From: an uncultured Hungatella sp.
GTDB lineage: Bacteria; Bacillota; Clostridia; Lachnospirales; Lachnospiraceae
Reading direction: 5' to 3'
NCBI GenBank assembly: GCA_910585645.1
Contig: CAJUFP010000003.1
Span: forward strand, 1 to 64,000
DNA length: 64,000 nt
A program made the translations under genes and the position numbers. The notes under the pieces are model-generated. The model did not search any database and was not told the DNA's origin. It saw only the letters and a list, made by a program, of their open reading frames with translations. Positions 1-7,400 of this stretch are shown here, piece after piece (position 1 is the stretch's first letter; every line of letters begins with the position of its first letter).

Positions 1-1182
1 GTACCGCTCCAGCTCTTCTTCTGTAAAATTTACACCGCCTTCCCGTTCCCTTTCCCTTTCCTTCCGGGCGTGGTTCATCCCGTTGAGAAAACTGCCCAGG
101 TCATGGCTCCACCGGTTTCCTGTTTCTTCCGTGTTCTTGCGCAGGTAGCGTTCCAGATGCACATTGCACTCCCCGTGGCCGGTCCCGAAATGGTACATTG
201 ACGTTTCGTGGTCATGGGTTAGGACTCCCGCAAACTTTTTCAGCACCCCCATCTCTTCCAAGGTATCCAGGTCTTTCTTTTTACTTCCAATATAAAGTAC
301 ACTCCGCTCTGTACTGAAATTCCGTATGTATGACTGCTTTCCGTCGGTTTTTACCGTTGTCGCATCCGTGCGGATTTCATGGGAATTAAGTAGATCTTCC
401 TCTATCCCTGCGCATATCCCGGCACAGGACTCTCCAAATTTCTGGCAGAACCCGTACACACTTCCTTCGCAAAGGCCCAGGACATCCCCGGACAAGGAGT
501 TAATAAATTCACAGATCCGGTCATTGGCAACCACCCCTTCGCTGTAAAGGAACGCCGCTATGGCACGGATGCCCGGTCCATAGGACACATCCGCCTTGTA
601 TTCATCCGGCACCTGGAATTTTCCGTTTTCATCCGCGTAAATGCGGATTTCCTCTGCTGTGGCTCTCACCTTCAGATCAAGGCGGTATCGGGTAATATAA
701 GCCCTCCCCGGAGTACCGATTTCCTGGATGCTGTGTTCCAATACACCTTCGCGGATTTTCTTTTCCACTTCCGCTTTTGACAGCCCTTTCCCCGGATGGC
801 CGGGCTGGGCCCCTTTTTTCTTTCCGGAAGGTTTCCGGCTGTTATAGGTGTTTGGCGCTTTTCCCGGCTGGTCCGTGGACGGGGGAAGGGAGGAATTGGA
901 ACTGTTGTTGCCCAGGGTCCTTTTCATCCGTTCATTGTCACCGCGCAGGAGAACATTTTCCTTTTCCAGTCTGTGGTTTTCCTCCTCCAGAACGGCTGTT
1001 TTCTGCCGCAGACCGGATACTTCCTCCCTGAGGCAGGAATTCTCTTTGCGCAGGCTTTTCACTTCGGAGGTGAGGGCAGAGATTTCCTTGCGGTCCTTTT
1101 TATGTTCCGCTTCCATGGAATTCAGTTTTTCCATGACTTCCACCAGTTGGTTATAGACACTTTTCGCATAATTGCCACCCAT
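1..1182 (-). CDS. IS66-family transposase (TnpC type), C-terminus cut by the window edge
   Basis: This is the DDE transposase of an IS66-type insertion sequence. The reading frame is open for 394 codons from the ATG at 1182 to the window edge, so the catalytic C-terminal half is only partly visible. Residues 1-70 form a Glu/Lys-rich coiled coil. Next comes the family signature NNSSNSSLPPSTD and a GKKKGAQPGHPG linker, then the IS66 zinc-binding region. Further on the conserved block HDHETSMYHFG, HGECNVHLERYLRKNTE is readable. A ribosome binding site (GGAGGGA) lies just before the ATG. No tnpA or tnpB frame precedes it inside the element, as in the IS66 subgroup that encodes only the transposase. 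Family assignment is firm; whether the element is intact cannot be judged here. Confidence 0.93.
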   Translation of the reverse strand, partial: MGGNYAKSVYNQLVEVMEKLNSMEAEHKKDRKEISALTSEVKSLRKENSCLREEVSGLRQKTAVLEEENHRLEKENVLLRGDNERMKRTLGNNSSNSSLPPSTDQPGKAPNTYNSRKPSGKKKGAQPGHPGKGLSKAEVEKKIREGVLEHSIQEIGTPGRAYITRYRLDLKVRATAEEIRIYADENGKFQVPDEYKADVSYGPGIRAIAAFLYSEGVVANDRICEFINSLSGDVLGLCEGSVYGFCQKFGESCAGICAGIEEDLLNSHEIRTDATTVKTDGKQSYIRNFSTERSVLYIGSKKKDLDTLEEMGVLKKFAGVLTHDHETSMYHFGTGHGECNVHLERYLRKNTEETGNRWSHDLGSFLNGMNHARKEREREREGGVNFTEEELERY

Positions 1183-1216
1183 GAGAAATCCCTCCCTCCG
1201 TCATCTTCTGAAAGCC

Positions 1217-1222
1217 ATTATA
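1217..1222 (-). promoter_or_regulatory. Transposase promoter, extended -10
   Basis: On the minus strand the sequence TGGTATAAT gives a consensus -10 hexamer with the TG extension, 35 bases upstream of the transposase start. No good -35 hexamer was seen, which is common for extended -10 promoters. Confidence 0.5.
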
Positions 1223-1307
1223 CCAGAAAAGCACGGAAAATGCGAATCCGGCAGGAAACGAGCCCCGTCATTTTGACGGTGGAAAAGGAAGACATGAGAC
1301 GGAAAAA

Positions 1308-1438
1308 TGTGGATAAAACGGGACAGACATAGGGGGCGGATCACGAATCCAGAGCAAAAAGCAGGGTTTTATTCTGTCCCCTTCACGGGTTATCCACAAT
1401 TTCCCGGAATTCTTTCGGCTCTGCACCAGTTATCCACC
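1308..1438. promoter_or_regulatory. Cluster of DnaA-box-like sequences in the IS66 leader
   Basis: TTATCCACA occurs on the plus strand at 1390-1398 and on the minus strand at 1308-1316. A one-mismatch copy (TTATCCACC) lies at 1430-1438. All three are within 131 bp in the non-coding leader of the transposase gene. The match to the DnaA consensus TTATNCACA is direct; function is unknown. Confidence 0.35.
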
Positions 1439-1541
1439 GGGAATGCTGGTATGGAACACAAAAAATTCAGCATCTTTTTTTAAGGGGCGTCTGAACTGTT
1501 ACTAGGTATCCGTCTTAAAGAGAGAAACCAGCCGGATTCTC

Positions 1542-1570
1542 TTGTGTTTTTACAAAGGGTATAGTATACT
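1542..1570 (+). promoter_or_regulatory. Sigma-A-type promoter for the lipoprotein gene
   Basis: TTGTGT (1542-1547) and TATACT (1565-1570) are separated by 17 bp. The site lies outside the insertion sequence and 47 bp before the lipoprotein start. Confidence 0.5.
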
Positions 1571-1617
1571 GGAATCTGTGTTCAGATATTCAAATACAAG
1601 GAGGAGCAAGAGCAGTT

Positions 1618-2394
1618 ATGAAAAAAGTATGCGCGTTTTTACTGACGGCAGCCATGGTGTTATCCCTGGCTGGCTGCGGCGGCAAGCAGGATCCCAAGGA
1701 GCTCTACGACGCGGGGATGAAGAAGAGCCAGGAACTTACCAGCATGGATGTGGACTATGAGATGGATATGGTCATGACTCAGGGAGATGAGACAATGGAT
1801 ATATCTACCTCTATGAACATGAAGATGGATGGCATCAACACGGAAGGGATGCGTTACCTGGCAGAGGGAACCACTGCCACCATGGGTCAGACCGTGGATA
1901 CAACCATGTATTACGCGGACGGTTATTACTACATGGAGGCCATGGGCCAGAAGATAAAATATGCTATGGATCTGAACAAGATGATGGAGCAAATTAAGTC
2001 TTCTACCGGCGGCGTTTCCATGGATTCCTCTTATCTTTTGGATGTCCAGGCGAAAAAGGATGGGGATGATCAGATACTGACCTACACAGCGGATGCTTCC
2101 AAGATGGATGCTTATGTCCAGGAAGTATTTGGCGCCATGGGCGATATGAGCGATCAGCTGGAGGGGCTCTCTTACAGTATCAAAGAGGTGAGCGGCGAAT
2201 CGGTGATCAATAAAGACGGTTATATTACCAGCGGCAAGGTGAAGATGGTTATGGATATGACCATGGAAGGTGAGACAATCGGTGTGGAGGCTGATATCAA
2301 GATGGTTTATCATAACCCGGGTCAGGCGGTAGAGGTGGCAGAGCCATCATTAGAAGGTTATACCGAAGTGGACCCTGCTATGTTAGGGCTTTGA
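1618..2394 (+). CDS. Putative lipoprotein of the DUF6612/LppX-like type
   Basis: A 258-residue secreted lipoprotein of unknown ligand. The N-terminus is a lipoprotein signal peptide: positive MKK, hydrophobic stretch and lipobox LAGC, with the lipidated Cys at residue 19. The mature part is rich in Met, Asp and Thr and reads as alternating beta strands (YEMDMVM, DISTSMNMKM, YYADGYYYMEAMGQKIKYAMD). This resembles the LolA/LppX-like half-barrel lipoproteins common in Clostridia that are annotated DUF6612. A ribosome binding site AAGGAGGAG lies 12 bases before the ATG. The gene stands alone behind its own promoter. Membrane anchoring is secure; the fold assignment is by pattern only. Confidence 0.8.
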   Translation: MKKVCAFLLTAAMVLSLAGCGGKQDPKELYDAGMKKSQELTSMDVDYEMDMVMTQGDETMDISTSMNMKMDGINTEGMRYLAEGTTATMGQTVDTTMYYADGYYYMEAMGQKIKYAMDLNKMMEQIKSSTGGVSMDSSYLLDVQAKKDGDDQILTYTADASKMDAYVQEVFGAMGDMSDQLEGLSYSIKEVSGESVINKDGYITSGKVKMVMDMTMEGETIGVEADIKMVYHNPGQAVEVAEPSLEGYTEVDPAMLGL

Positions 2395-2474
2395 TTTACA
2401 GTACACCAAATTGATTTGCCTTTGGGCCTGTGATATACTGTAACGGAAGTAAGACTTATTTGGAGGTGCATGGT

Positions 2475-2705
2475 ATGAAGTGTCCGTACTGTGAGAGTGA
2501 GATGCAGTCAGGGTATATACCCAACTGGTCGCAGCCGGTTCAATGGCTGCCCAATGGAAAGAAACCGACTTTGTGGTCGTTTTCCGTCGGGGCGGGCGGA
2601 GTCCCTCTTATAAATAAGTTCAAGTTTGGGCTTTGGTATATGTACAGGGCAAAGGCCTGTTACTGTGGGAAATGTAAGATTGTTATTGCGCGAACCCAGG
2701 AGTGA
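2475..2705 (+). CDS. Small zinc-ribbon protein, DUF6487-like
   Basis: A 76-residue protein with two Cys pairs, CPYC at residues 3-6 and CYCGKC near residues 63-68, spaced like a zinc ribbon. The middle is aromatic (WSQPVQWLPNGKKPTLW) and probably packs on the metal site. The start at 2475 is chosen because GGAGGT lies 8 bases upstream and the Cys pair then sits at the extreme N-terminus, as in DUF6487 proteins. A longer in-frame start exists at 2430 but lacks a ribosome site. Function is unknown; there is no signal peptide, so it is probably cytosolic. Confidence 0.75.
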   Translation: MKCPYCESEMQSGYIPNWSQPVQWLPNGKKPTLWSFSVGAGGVPLINKFKFGLWYMYRAKACYCGKCKIVIARTQE

Positions 2706-2769
2706 CTGTGGCTGTGAAGAGAGCCAAACGCGCTGATGGGTACAAAGACTGGGGGTGTAGATGCAGATT

Positions 2770-2809
2770 AAAAGCCGGAAGGGATGATATCTCCGTTCCG
2801 GCTTTTTTT
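2770..2809 (+). terminator. Intrinsic terminator after the zinc-ribbon gene
   Basis: The stem AAAGCCGGAA / TTCCGGCTTT with a 15-base loop is followed by a run of T. It ends transcription about 65 bases after the small zinc protein gene. Confidence 0.85.
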
Positions 2810-2849
2810 GGTGAGTTGATTGGGATAAAGGAATCCATATTGTTTTGTA

Positions 2850-2880
2850 TTGACCTAAAGTAAGGTTTAAGTGATAAGAT
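2850..2880 (+). promoter_or_regulatory. Aldo/keto reductase promoter with a dyad in the spacer
   Basis: TTGACC (2850-2855) is paired either with GATAAG (2873-2878, 17-bp spacer) or TAAGAT (2875-2880, 19-bp spacer). The spacer holds the dyad ACCTAAAGTAAGGT (2853-2866). A dyad within an overlong spacer is the layout of MerR-family controlled promoters, so a MerR-type activator is possible. The regulator is not identifiable here. Confidence 0.45.
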
Positions 2881-2927
2881 AGGGGGAGAAACTGCAAAAA
2901 AGACGCGGGCAGAGAGGAGAATCTGTG

Positions 2928-4022
2928 ATGGAGTACAGGGTTAACCAAAAGACAGGGGACAGAATCAGCGTGATCGGGCTTGGCACCAGCTATATCTGTG
3001 AGGCTTCTCAGGGCGAAGCCGTGGAGGCCTTGAGGCTGGCCTATGAGGGTGGGATCAATTTTGCGGATCTGGCTACGGCCGGGGCGAAGACGTTTGCCTA
3101 TTACGGGAAGGCGCTTTCGGACGTGCGGAGTAAGATGCTGTACCAGGTGCATTTCGGGGCCAATTATGAGACCGGGGAGTACGGGTGGACCACAGAGCTT
3201 GACAAGGTGAAAGGGCAGGTTCACTGGATGCTTAAGGAGCTGAAAACCGATTATGTGGATTATGGGTTTATCCACTGTCTTGACGGGGCGGGAGACTGGG
3301 AGGCGTACCAGAGAAACGGGGTGCTACAGTACCTTCTGGACATGAAAGGGCAGGGGGTGGTGAAACATATCGGGCTTTCCACCCACACTCCGGCGCTGGC
3401 CAATCTGGTGCTGGATTCGGGGGTTGTGGAGCAGCTTATGTTTTCCGTCAATCCGGGGTATGATTACCGGCAGGGGGAGTACGCCAAGGGAAGCACGGAT
3501 GAGAGGATGAGGTTGTATCGCCGCTGTGAGGCGGAGGGGATCGGGATTTCGGTGATGAAGCCGTTTTCTGGGGGCCGGCTTCTGGACGGGAGGACTTCGC
3601 CTTTCGGGAAAGGGCTGACCAGGTATCAGTGCATTCAGTATGCCCTTGACAAGCCGGGGGTGGTGACGGTTCTGCCGGGGATCCGGGACAGGGAGGATGT
3701 GAGACAGCTGCTGGGGTTTTTTGAGGCTTCGCCTGAGGAGCGGGATTATGGGATTTTGGGTACTTTCACGCCTAAGGACGCGGTGGGGGCCTGCGTATAC
3801 TGCAATCACTGCCAGCCCTGTCCCTTTGGGCTGAATGTGGGGCTTATTAACAAGTATTACGACCTGGCAGGGGCCGGGGACAGTATGGCGGCGGACCATT
3901 ACAGAAAGCTGGAGAAGCACGCCTCCGACTGCACGGGCTGCGGCCACTGCGACAGGCGGTGTCCTTTTAAGGTGGAGCAGTCCGGGAGGATGAAGGAGAT
4001 CGCGGCGTATTTTGGGGTATAA
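2928..4022 (+). CDS. Aldo/keto reductase with C-terminal 4Fe-4S ferredoxin domain
   Basis: A 364-residue oxidoreductase with an N-terminal aldo/keto reductase barrel (about residues 5-270) and a C-terminal segment carrying two iron-sulphur motifs. These are CVYCNHCQPCP near residue 290 and CTGCGHCDRRCP near residue 335. The barrel shows the NFADLAT strand with Asp47, the YYG motif and the DYVDYGFIHCLD strand that supplies the active-site His. The expected Thr-Lys after the R-x-K-x strand reads LYQVHFG instead, so the catalytic Lys seems absent. The ATG at 2928 is preferred to the overlapping GTG at 2925 because AGAGGAGA lies 8 bases before it. Such proteins are called 4Fe-4S binding aldo/keto reductases; the substrate is unknown. 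Confidence 0.88.
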   Translation: MEYRVNQKTGDRISVIGLGTSYICEASQGEAVEALRLAYEGGINFADLATAGAKTFAYYGKALSDVRSKMLYQVHFGANYETGEYGWTTELDKVKGQVHWMLKELKTDYVDYGFIHCLDGAGDWEAYQRNGVLQYLLDMKGQGVVKHIGLSTHTPALANLVLDSGVVEQLMFSVNPGYDYRQGEYAKGSTDERMRLYRRCEAEGIGISVMKPFSGGRLLDGRTSPFGKGLTRYQCIQYALDKPGVVTVLPGIRDREDVRQLLGFFEASPEERDYGILGTFTPKDAVGACVYCNHCQPCPFGLNVGLINKYYDLAGAGDSMAADHYRKLEKHASDCTGCGHCDRRCPFKVEQSGRMKEIAAYFGV

Positions 4023-4188
4023 AAATACAGTTACAGTTCACGGGGCGGGGAAAACAGGATGAAAACAGGCGTCAAGCTTGCTTGTAAGACTGTTTTCATC
4101 CTGTTTTCCACATCGGGCGAACGCCCGATGCTTCTTGTTCGGCGGAGCCGGACAAGAAGATGCCCCCCGTGAATAGTAACAAAATACA
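4022..4188. mobile_element. MITE-like element, copy 1, with 8-bp target duplication
   Basis: The element spans 4030-4180 (151 bp). It begins GTTACAGTTCACGGGG and ends with the inverted counterpart CCCCGTGAATAGTAAC. The 8 bases aaaataca flank it on both sides (4022-4029 and 4181-4188), a perfect target-site duplication that starts in the stop codon of the reductase gene. Inside are a perfect 20-bp stem (4049-4068 with 4090-4109), a perfect 9-bp stem (4111-4119 with 4122-4130) and a 13-bp stem with one wobble (4131-4143 with 4147-4159). With the paired ends these give a four-way junction. A second copy lies at 14985-15137. Confidence 0.85.
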
Positions 4189-4209
4189 TTTCCCGAATTT
4201 GGAAATCTG

Positions 4210-4238
4210 TTGCATACAGGGCGGGTTTTCTATATAAT
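4210..4238 (+). promoter_or_regulatory. Promoter of the DJ-1 family gene
   Basis: TTGCAT (4210-4215) and TATAAT (4233-4238) are 17 bp apart, 33 bp before the start codon and outside the MITE. Confidence 0.7.
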
Positions 4239-4270
4239 TGCCTTAAAAATAAAAAACGGAGGTATTTGAC

Positions 4271-4870
4271 ATGAAGAAAGCAGCGGTGATTCTGGCCCCG
4301 GGGTTTGAGGAGGGGGAGGCTATTAATGTGATCGATATTCTGCGGAGGGCGGGGGTTGACTGTGAGTCTGTAGGCCTGTCGGGAGAGCAGGTGACAGGCT
4401 CCCACAAGATTACGGTTCTGTGCGACCGCAAGCTGGCCATGGATGTCAGCGGGTATGACATGATCGTGCTGCCCGGCGGGCTTCCGGGGGCGGAGAATTT
4501 GAGGGACAGCAGCCTTTTGATGGATGTGGTGAAAAAGATGGACAAGGCCGGCCGGTTTGTGTGCGCCATCTGCGCGGCTCCCATAGCGTTGGAGCGGGCC
4601 GGGGTTCTTGAGGGAAGGAGTTGGACCGCTTATCCGGGCTATGATCAGAAGATCAAGGCAGGGACGTTTTGCGGGGATGAGGTGGTTGTGGACGGCAATG
4701 TGATCACCAGCAGAGGCCCGGCCACGGTGTTCGCTTTTGCTTACAGGCTGGCAGAGGCTCTGGGGTGCGATGTGTCGGAGCTTAAGGAGAAGATGCTGTA
4801 TCATTTTGCTATATCCAAAGGGCACACCGTAATGCAGGCTCCTTCGGAGCAGGGACACTCCGTGTCATAA
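4271..4870 (+). CDS. DJ-1/PfpI family protein
   Basis: A 199-residue member of the DJ-1/ThiJ/PfpI superfamily, closest in pattern to the YajL/DJ-1 branch involved in protein repair or oxidative stress. Glu16 (GFEEGEA) and Cys101 (AICAAP) are the expected acid and nucleophile, and LPGGLPGAENL is the family glycine loop. The C-terminal TSRGPATVFAFAYRLAEAL is also typical. The start follows GGAGGT with good spacing. The gene has its own promoter and lies 11 bp before an RpiR-type regulator, so the two are probably co-transcribed. The exact substrate is not predictable. Confidence 0.92.
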   Translation: MKKAAVILAPGFEEGEAINVIDILRRAGVDCESVGLSGEQVTGSHKITVLCDRKLAMDVSGYDMIVLPGGLPGAENLRDSSLLMDVVKKMDKAGRFVCAICAAPIALERAGVLEGRSWTAYPGYDQKIKAGTFCGDEVVVDGNVITSRGPATVFAFAYRLAEALGCDVSELKEKMLYHFAISKGHTVMQAPSEQGHSVS

Positions 4871-4881
4871 GGTATGGGCAA

Positions 4882-5658
4882 ATGATTTACGGCAAGCTGC
4901 CTGTGGTGTTCTTAAGCGTGATGGCCACGGAGAAGAAGGGGTCTACCAACAGTGTGATTGCCTCCTATATCCTGGAACATATGGGGGATATGAGGGATCT
5001 GGGCATTAAGGAGCTGGCGGCAAGGTGCCATGTGGGGCTGGGGTCTGTTTCCAGGTTCTGCAGGGAGATCGGCCTTCAGGATTTTGTGGAGCTTAAGGAG
5101 CTTCTGCGGTCCACGGAGATGAATTATCAGGTTTGTTCCGGCCGGGAGACTGCCCGTGACAGGGCAAAGGATTACGGGGACAGGGTGAAGAGCGCCATTG
5201 ACATGGTGACGTCAACTCTGTCCCTGCAGCTGGTTGGGGAGTTGTGCAGGGATCTTATGGAGTATGAGAGGGCGGCGGTTTTCGGGCTTTTGAAGGCAGA
5301 GGGGGCAGCCGTGAATCTCCAGACGGACCTTCTGATGCTGGGCAGGCAGGTGTACACCAATATGTCCTATGACCAGCAGATCGGGTATATCCGTCAGGCG
5401 GGGAGGGGGGATCTGATCGTGATATTCAGCTGTACAGGCTCCTATTTTGAGTATGAGAAGGAGGAGCTTTTTGGCGGGCGGGACAGGGGGGACTGGCCGA
5501 AGATCTGGATGGTGTCGGGTATGCAAAGGGACTTTCCCCGGTATGTGGCCAAGGTGCTGTACTACCAGTCCCTGGGGGACCAGGCCAGCCATCCGTATCA
5601 GCTGCAGTATATAGCAAGCGTTATTGCCCAGGAGTACGCGGTTTTGGCCGGGCAGTGA
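4882..5658 (+). CDS. RpiR/MurR family transcriptional regulator
   Basis: A 258-residue DNA-binding regulator. Residues 20-80 form the RpiR helix-turn-helix (IASYILEHMGDM, IKELAARCHVGLGSVSRFCREIG). The C-terminal half has the layout of a degenerate SIS sugar-phosphate domain, with strands around ERAAVFGLL and GDLIVIFSCTG. The classic sugar-phosphate residues are weak, so the effector is uncertain. It follows the DJ-1 gene by 11 bp. The start lacks a strong ribosome site; internal starts such as the Met at residue 14 are possible. Confidence 0.8.
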   Translation: MIYGKLPVVFLSVMATEKKGSTNSVIASYILEHMGDMRDLGIKELAARCHVGLGSVSRFCREIGLQDFVELKELLRSTEMNYQVCSGRETARDRAKDYGDRVKSAIDMVTSTLSLQLVGELCRDLMEYERAAVFGLLKAEGAAVNLQTDLLMLGRQVYTNMSYDQQIGYIRQAGRGDLIVIFSCTGSYFEYEKEELFGGRDRGDWPKIWMVSGMQRDFPRYVAKVLYYQSLGDQASHPYQLQYIASVIAQEYAVLAGQ

Positions 5659-5845
5659 CAGGTGCAGTGACGGTTGCAGCGACATGGAGCGGTAATATGC
5701 GTCTCAGGCATGGCGGATTATGCCGGTTAAAGTATTTGTCTTATGTTGGGGGACGCGCGCGGACAGGCGCGTGTTTCGGTTTGTTTCGGCCTTATGGCCG
5801 GAAGGAGATTACGGGAATCTTTTTGAAAGGTGAGGAGGATTTTGT

Positions 5846-6664
5846 ATGGCAGTGCAGAGAAATGAAAAGGGCCAGGCAGTGGCCGGAAGAACGGAGCACA
5901 TCGAAAGGACGGCCTTTGGCCCCCTGGAACACACGGAGATCCGCTGGCTGGGAGGTTCGGGGGCCATGATCAACAGCCGGGGGACCTGTGTGTTTGTGGA
6001 CCCGGTGCTCAGCGGTTTTGACATGCCTCTTCTGATTGAGGTTCCGTTGACAGAGGGGGAGGTCCCCCGTCTGGACGGCGTTCTGCTGACCCACTGTGAC
6101 AATGACCACTACAGCCGCAGCACCTGCAGAGGGCTTAGGGACGTGACAGAGGGATACCACGGGCCTCACTATGTGGCAGGGCTTTTGAGGGAGGAGCTGG
6201 GGATTTCCGGCCATGGCCATGATATCGGGGAGCATTTTTTTGTGGGCTGTATGGAGATTTCCCTGACACCGGCCTGGCACAACTGGCAGAATGAGTCGCC
6301 GAAACACCACACCCGTGAGTTTGCCAGGGAGGATTACTGCGGGTTCTGGATGGACACGCCGGACGGGAGTGTGTGGGCTGTGGGGGACAGCCGCCTTCTG
6401 GAGGAGCAGCTGCATATGCCGGCGCCGGATGCCATGCTGTTTGATTTTTCGGACAGCCGCTGGCACATCGGCCTGGAGGGCGCGGTGAAGATGGCGGCGG
6501 CGTATCCGGACACGCCCCTGATCCTGTGGCACTGGGGAAGCGTGGACGCGCCGGAGTGGAAGGAGTTTAACGGGGATCCGGACGAACTCCGGGCCAGGGT
6601 GGTGAACCCGGAGCGGGTGGTGGTGCTGGCTCCCGGACAGGCGTACAGGCTGAAACGTCTGTAG
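5846..6664 (+). CDS. Metallo-beta-lactamase-fold hydrolase, UlaG-like
   Basis: A 272-residue metallo-hydrolase. The first strands (IRWLGGSGAMINSRGTCVFVDPVL) are those of the UlaG-like branch of the MBL fold. The metal motif reads THCDNDH at residues 82-88, so the usual second His of HxHxDH is Asp85. Further metal positions are likely at AWHNWQNE (His near residue 149), GDSR and WHWG. The start follows GGTGAGGAGG. It lies 58 bp before the response-regulator gene with no terminator between. The 187-bp gap upstream (5659-5845) holds only short GC-rich hairpins. The substrate is unknown. Confidence 0.8.
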   Translation: MAVQRNEKGQAVAGRTEHIERTAFGPLEHTEIRWLGGSGAMINSRGTCVFVDPVLSGFDMPLLIEVPLTEGEVPRLDGVLLTHCDNDHYSRSTCRGLRDVTEGYHGPHYVAGLLREELGISGHGHDIGEHFFVGCMEISLTPAWHNWQNESPKHHTREFAREDYCGFWMDTPDGSVWAVGDSRLLEEQLHMPAPDAMLFDFSDSRWHIGLEGAVKMAAAYPDTPLILWHWGSVDAPEWKEFNGDPDELRARVVNPERVVVLAPGQAYRLKRL

Positions 6665-6722
6665 GTCGGTTTTGCAGGGGCTGGCAAGTGACCGGAAAAT
6701 AGAGGACAGGGAGGCTGCGTTT

Positions 6723-7400
6723 GTGCGTGTTTTGATTGCTGAGGATGAATTTGAGCTGGCCAAAGGGCTTAAATTCCTGTTGGAGAAGAATAAGTTTTCC
6801 GTGGATGTGGTCCATGACGGGGCGGCAGCTCTGGAGTGTTTTGGGGCCGGGGCCTACGATGTGATTGTCCTGGACATTATGATGCCAAAGGTGGACGGGC
6901 TCAATGTGCTCAAGGCCATACGGAGAACCGGGTCCGGCGTGCCGATCCTGATGCTGACGGCTAAGGGGGAGGTGGAGGACCGGGTGCAGGGGCTGGAGGC
7001 AGGGGCGGACGACTATCTTCCCAAGCCCTTTGCCACCAGGGAGTTTATCGCAAGGGTGAAGGCGCTTTCCAGGCGGAACACGGCGTACGCGGAGCTGGTG
7101 CTGGAGTTTGGTGGCGTGCGGCTGGACTGCAACCGCTATGAGCTTGCCTGCGGGGATATGTCGGTGCGGCTGAACAATAAGGAGTTTCAGCTGATGGAAC
7201 TGTTTATGCGGCATCCCCATTTTGTGTTTTCCACCAGCCATCTGATGGATAAGATATGGGGCCAGGATTCGGAGGCGGACCTGAATGTGGTCTGGACCTA
7301 TGTGGGATTTATCCGGAAGAGGTTAAAGCAGGTGGGCGGAGGCGTTGAGATCCGGACGGTCAGAGGCGCCGGGTACTCCCTGGAGGAGGTCCGATGCTGA
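6723..7400 (+). CDS. OmpR/PhoB-family response regulator
   Basis: A 225-residue two-component response regulator. The receiver domain has the acidic pair in AEDE, phospho-acceptor Asp in VIVLDIMMP, the Thr of MLTAKG and the Lys of LPKPF. A winged-helix DNA-binding domain (about 130-225) ends with VWTYVGFIRKRLKQ and RTVRGAGYSLEE. The GTG at 6723 is chosen because AGGGAGG lies 8 bases upstream and the receiver then begins directly with RVLIAEDE. A longer ATG frame starts at 6672. It overlaps the histidine kinase gene by 7 bp. Confidence 0.9.
   Translation: MRVLIAEDEFELAKGLKFLLEKNKFSVDVVHDGAAALECFGAGAYDVIVLDIMMPKVDGLNVLKAIRRTGSGVPILMLTAKGEVEDRVQGLEAGADDYLPKPFATREFIARVKALSRRNTAYAELVLEFGGVRLDCNRYELACGDMSVRLNNKEFQLMELFMRHPHFVFSTSHLMDKIWGQDSEADLNVVWTYVGFIRKRLKQVGGGVEIRTVRGAGYSLEEVRC

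Larger units (their letters stand above)
1..1502 (-). mobile_element. IS66-family insertion sequence, one end inside the window
   Basis: The outer end on the transposase-start side is placed at 1502. Read from that end inward the sequence begins GTAACAGTTCAGACGCCCC, matching the GTAA start expected for IS66 termini. The adjacent 8 bases outside (taggtatc, 1503-1510) would be the target duplication, but the other end lies beyond the window and cannot be compared. The 320-bp leader between 1183 and 1502 holds the transposase promoter and DnaA-box-like sequences but no gene. Confidence 0.65.

Noticed and set aside
777..1332. Plus-strand frames at 777-1332
   Set aside because: They are antisense to the transposase, whose IS66 signatures are unmistakable on the minus strand.
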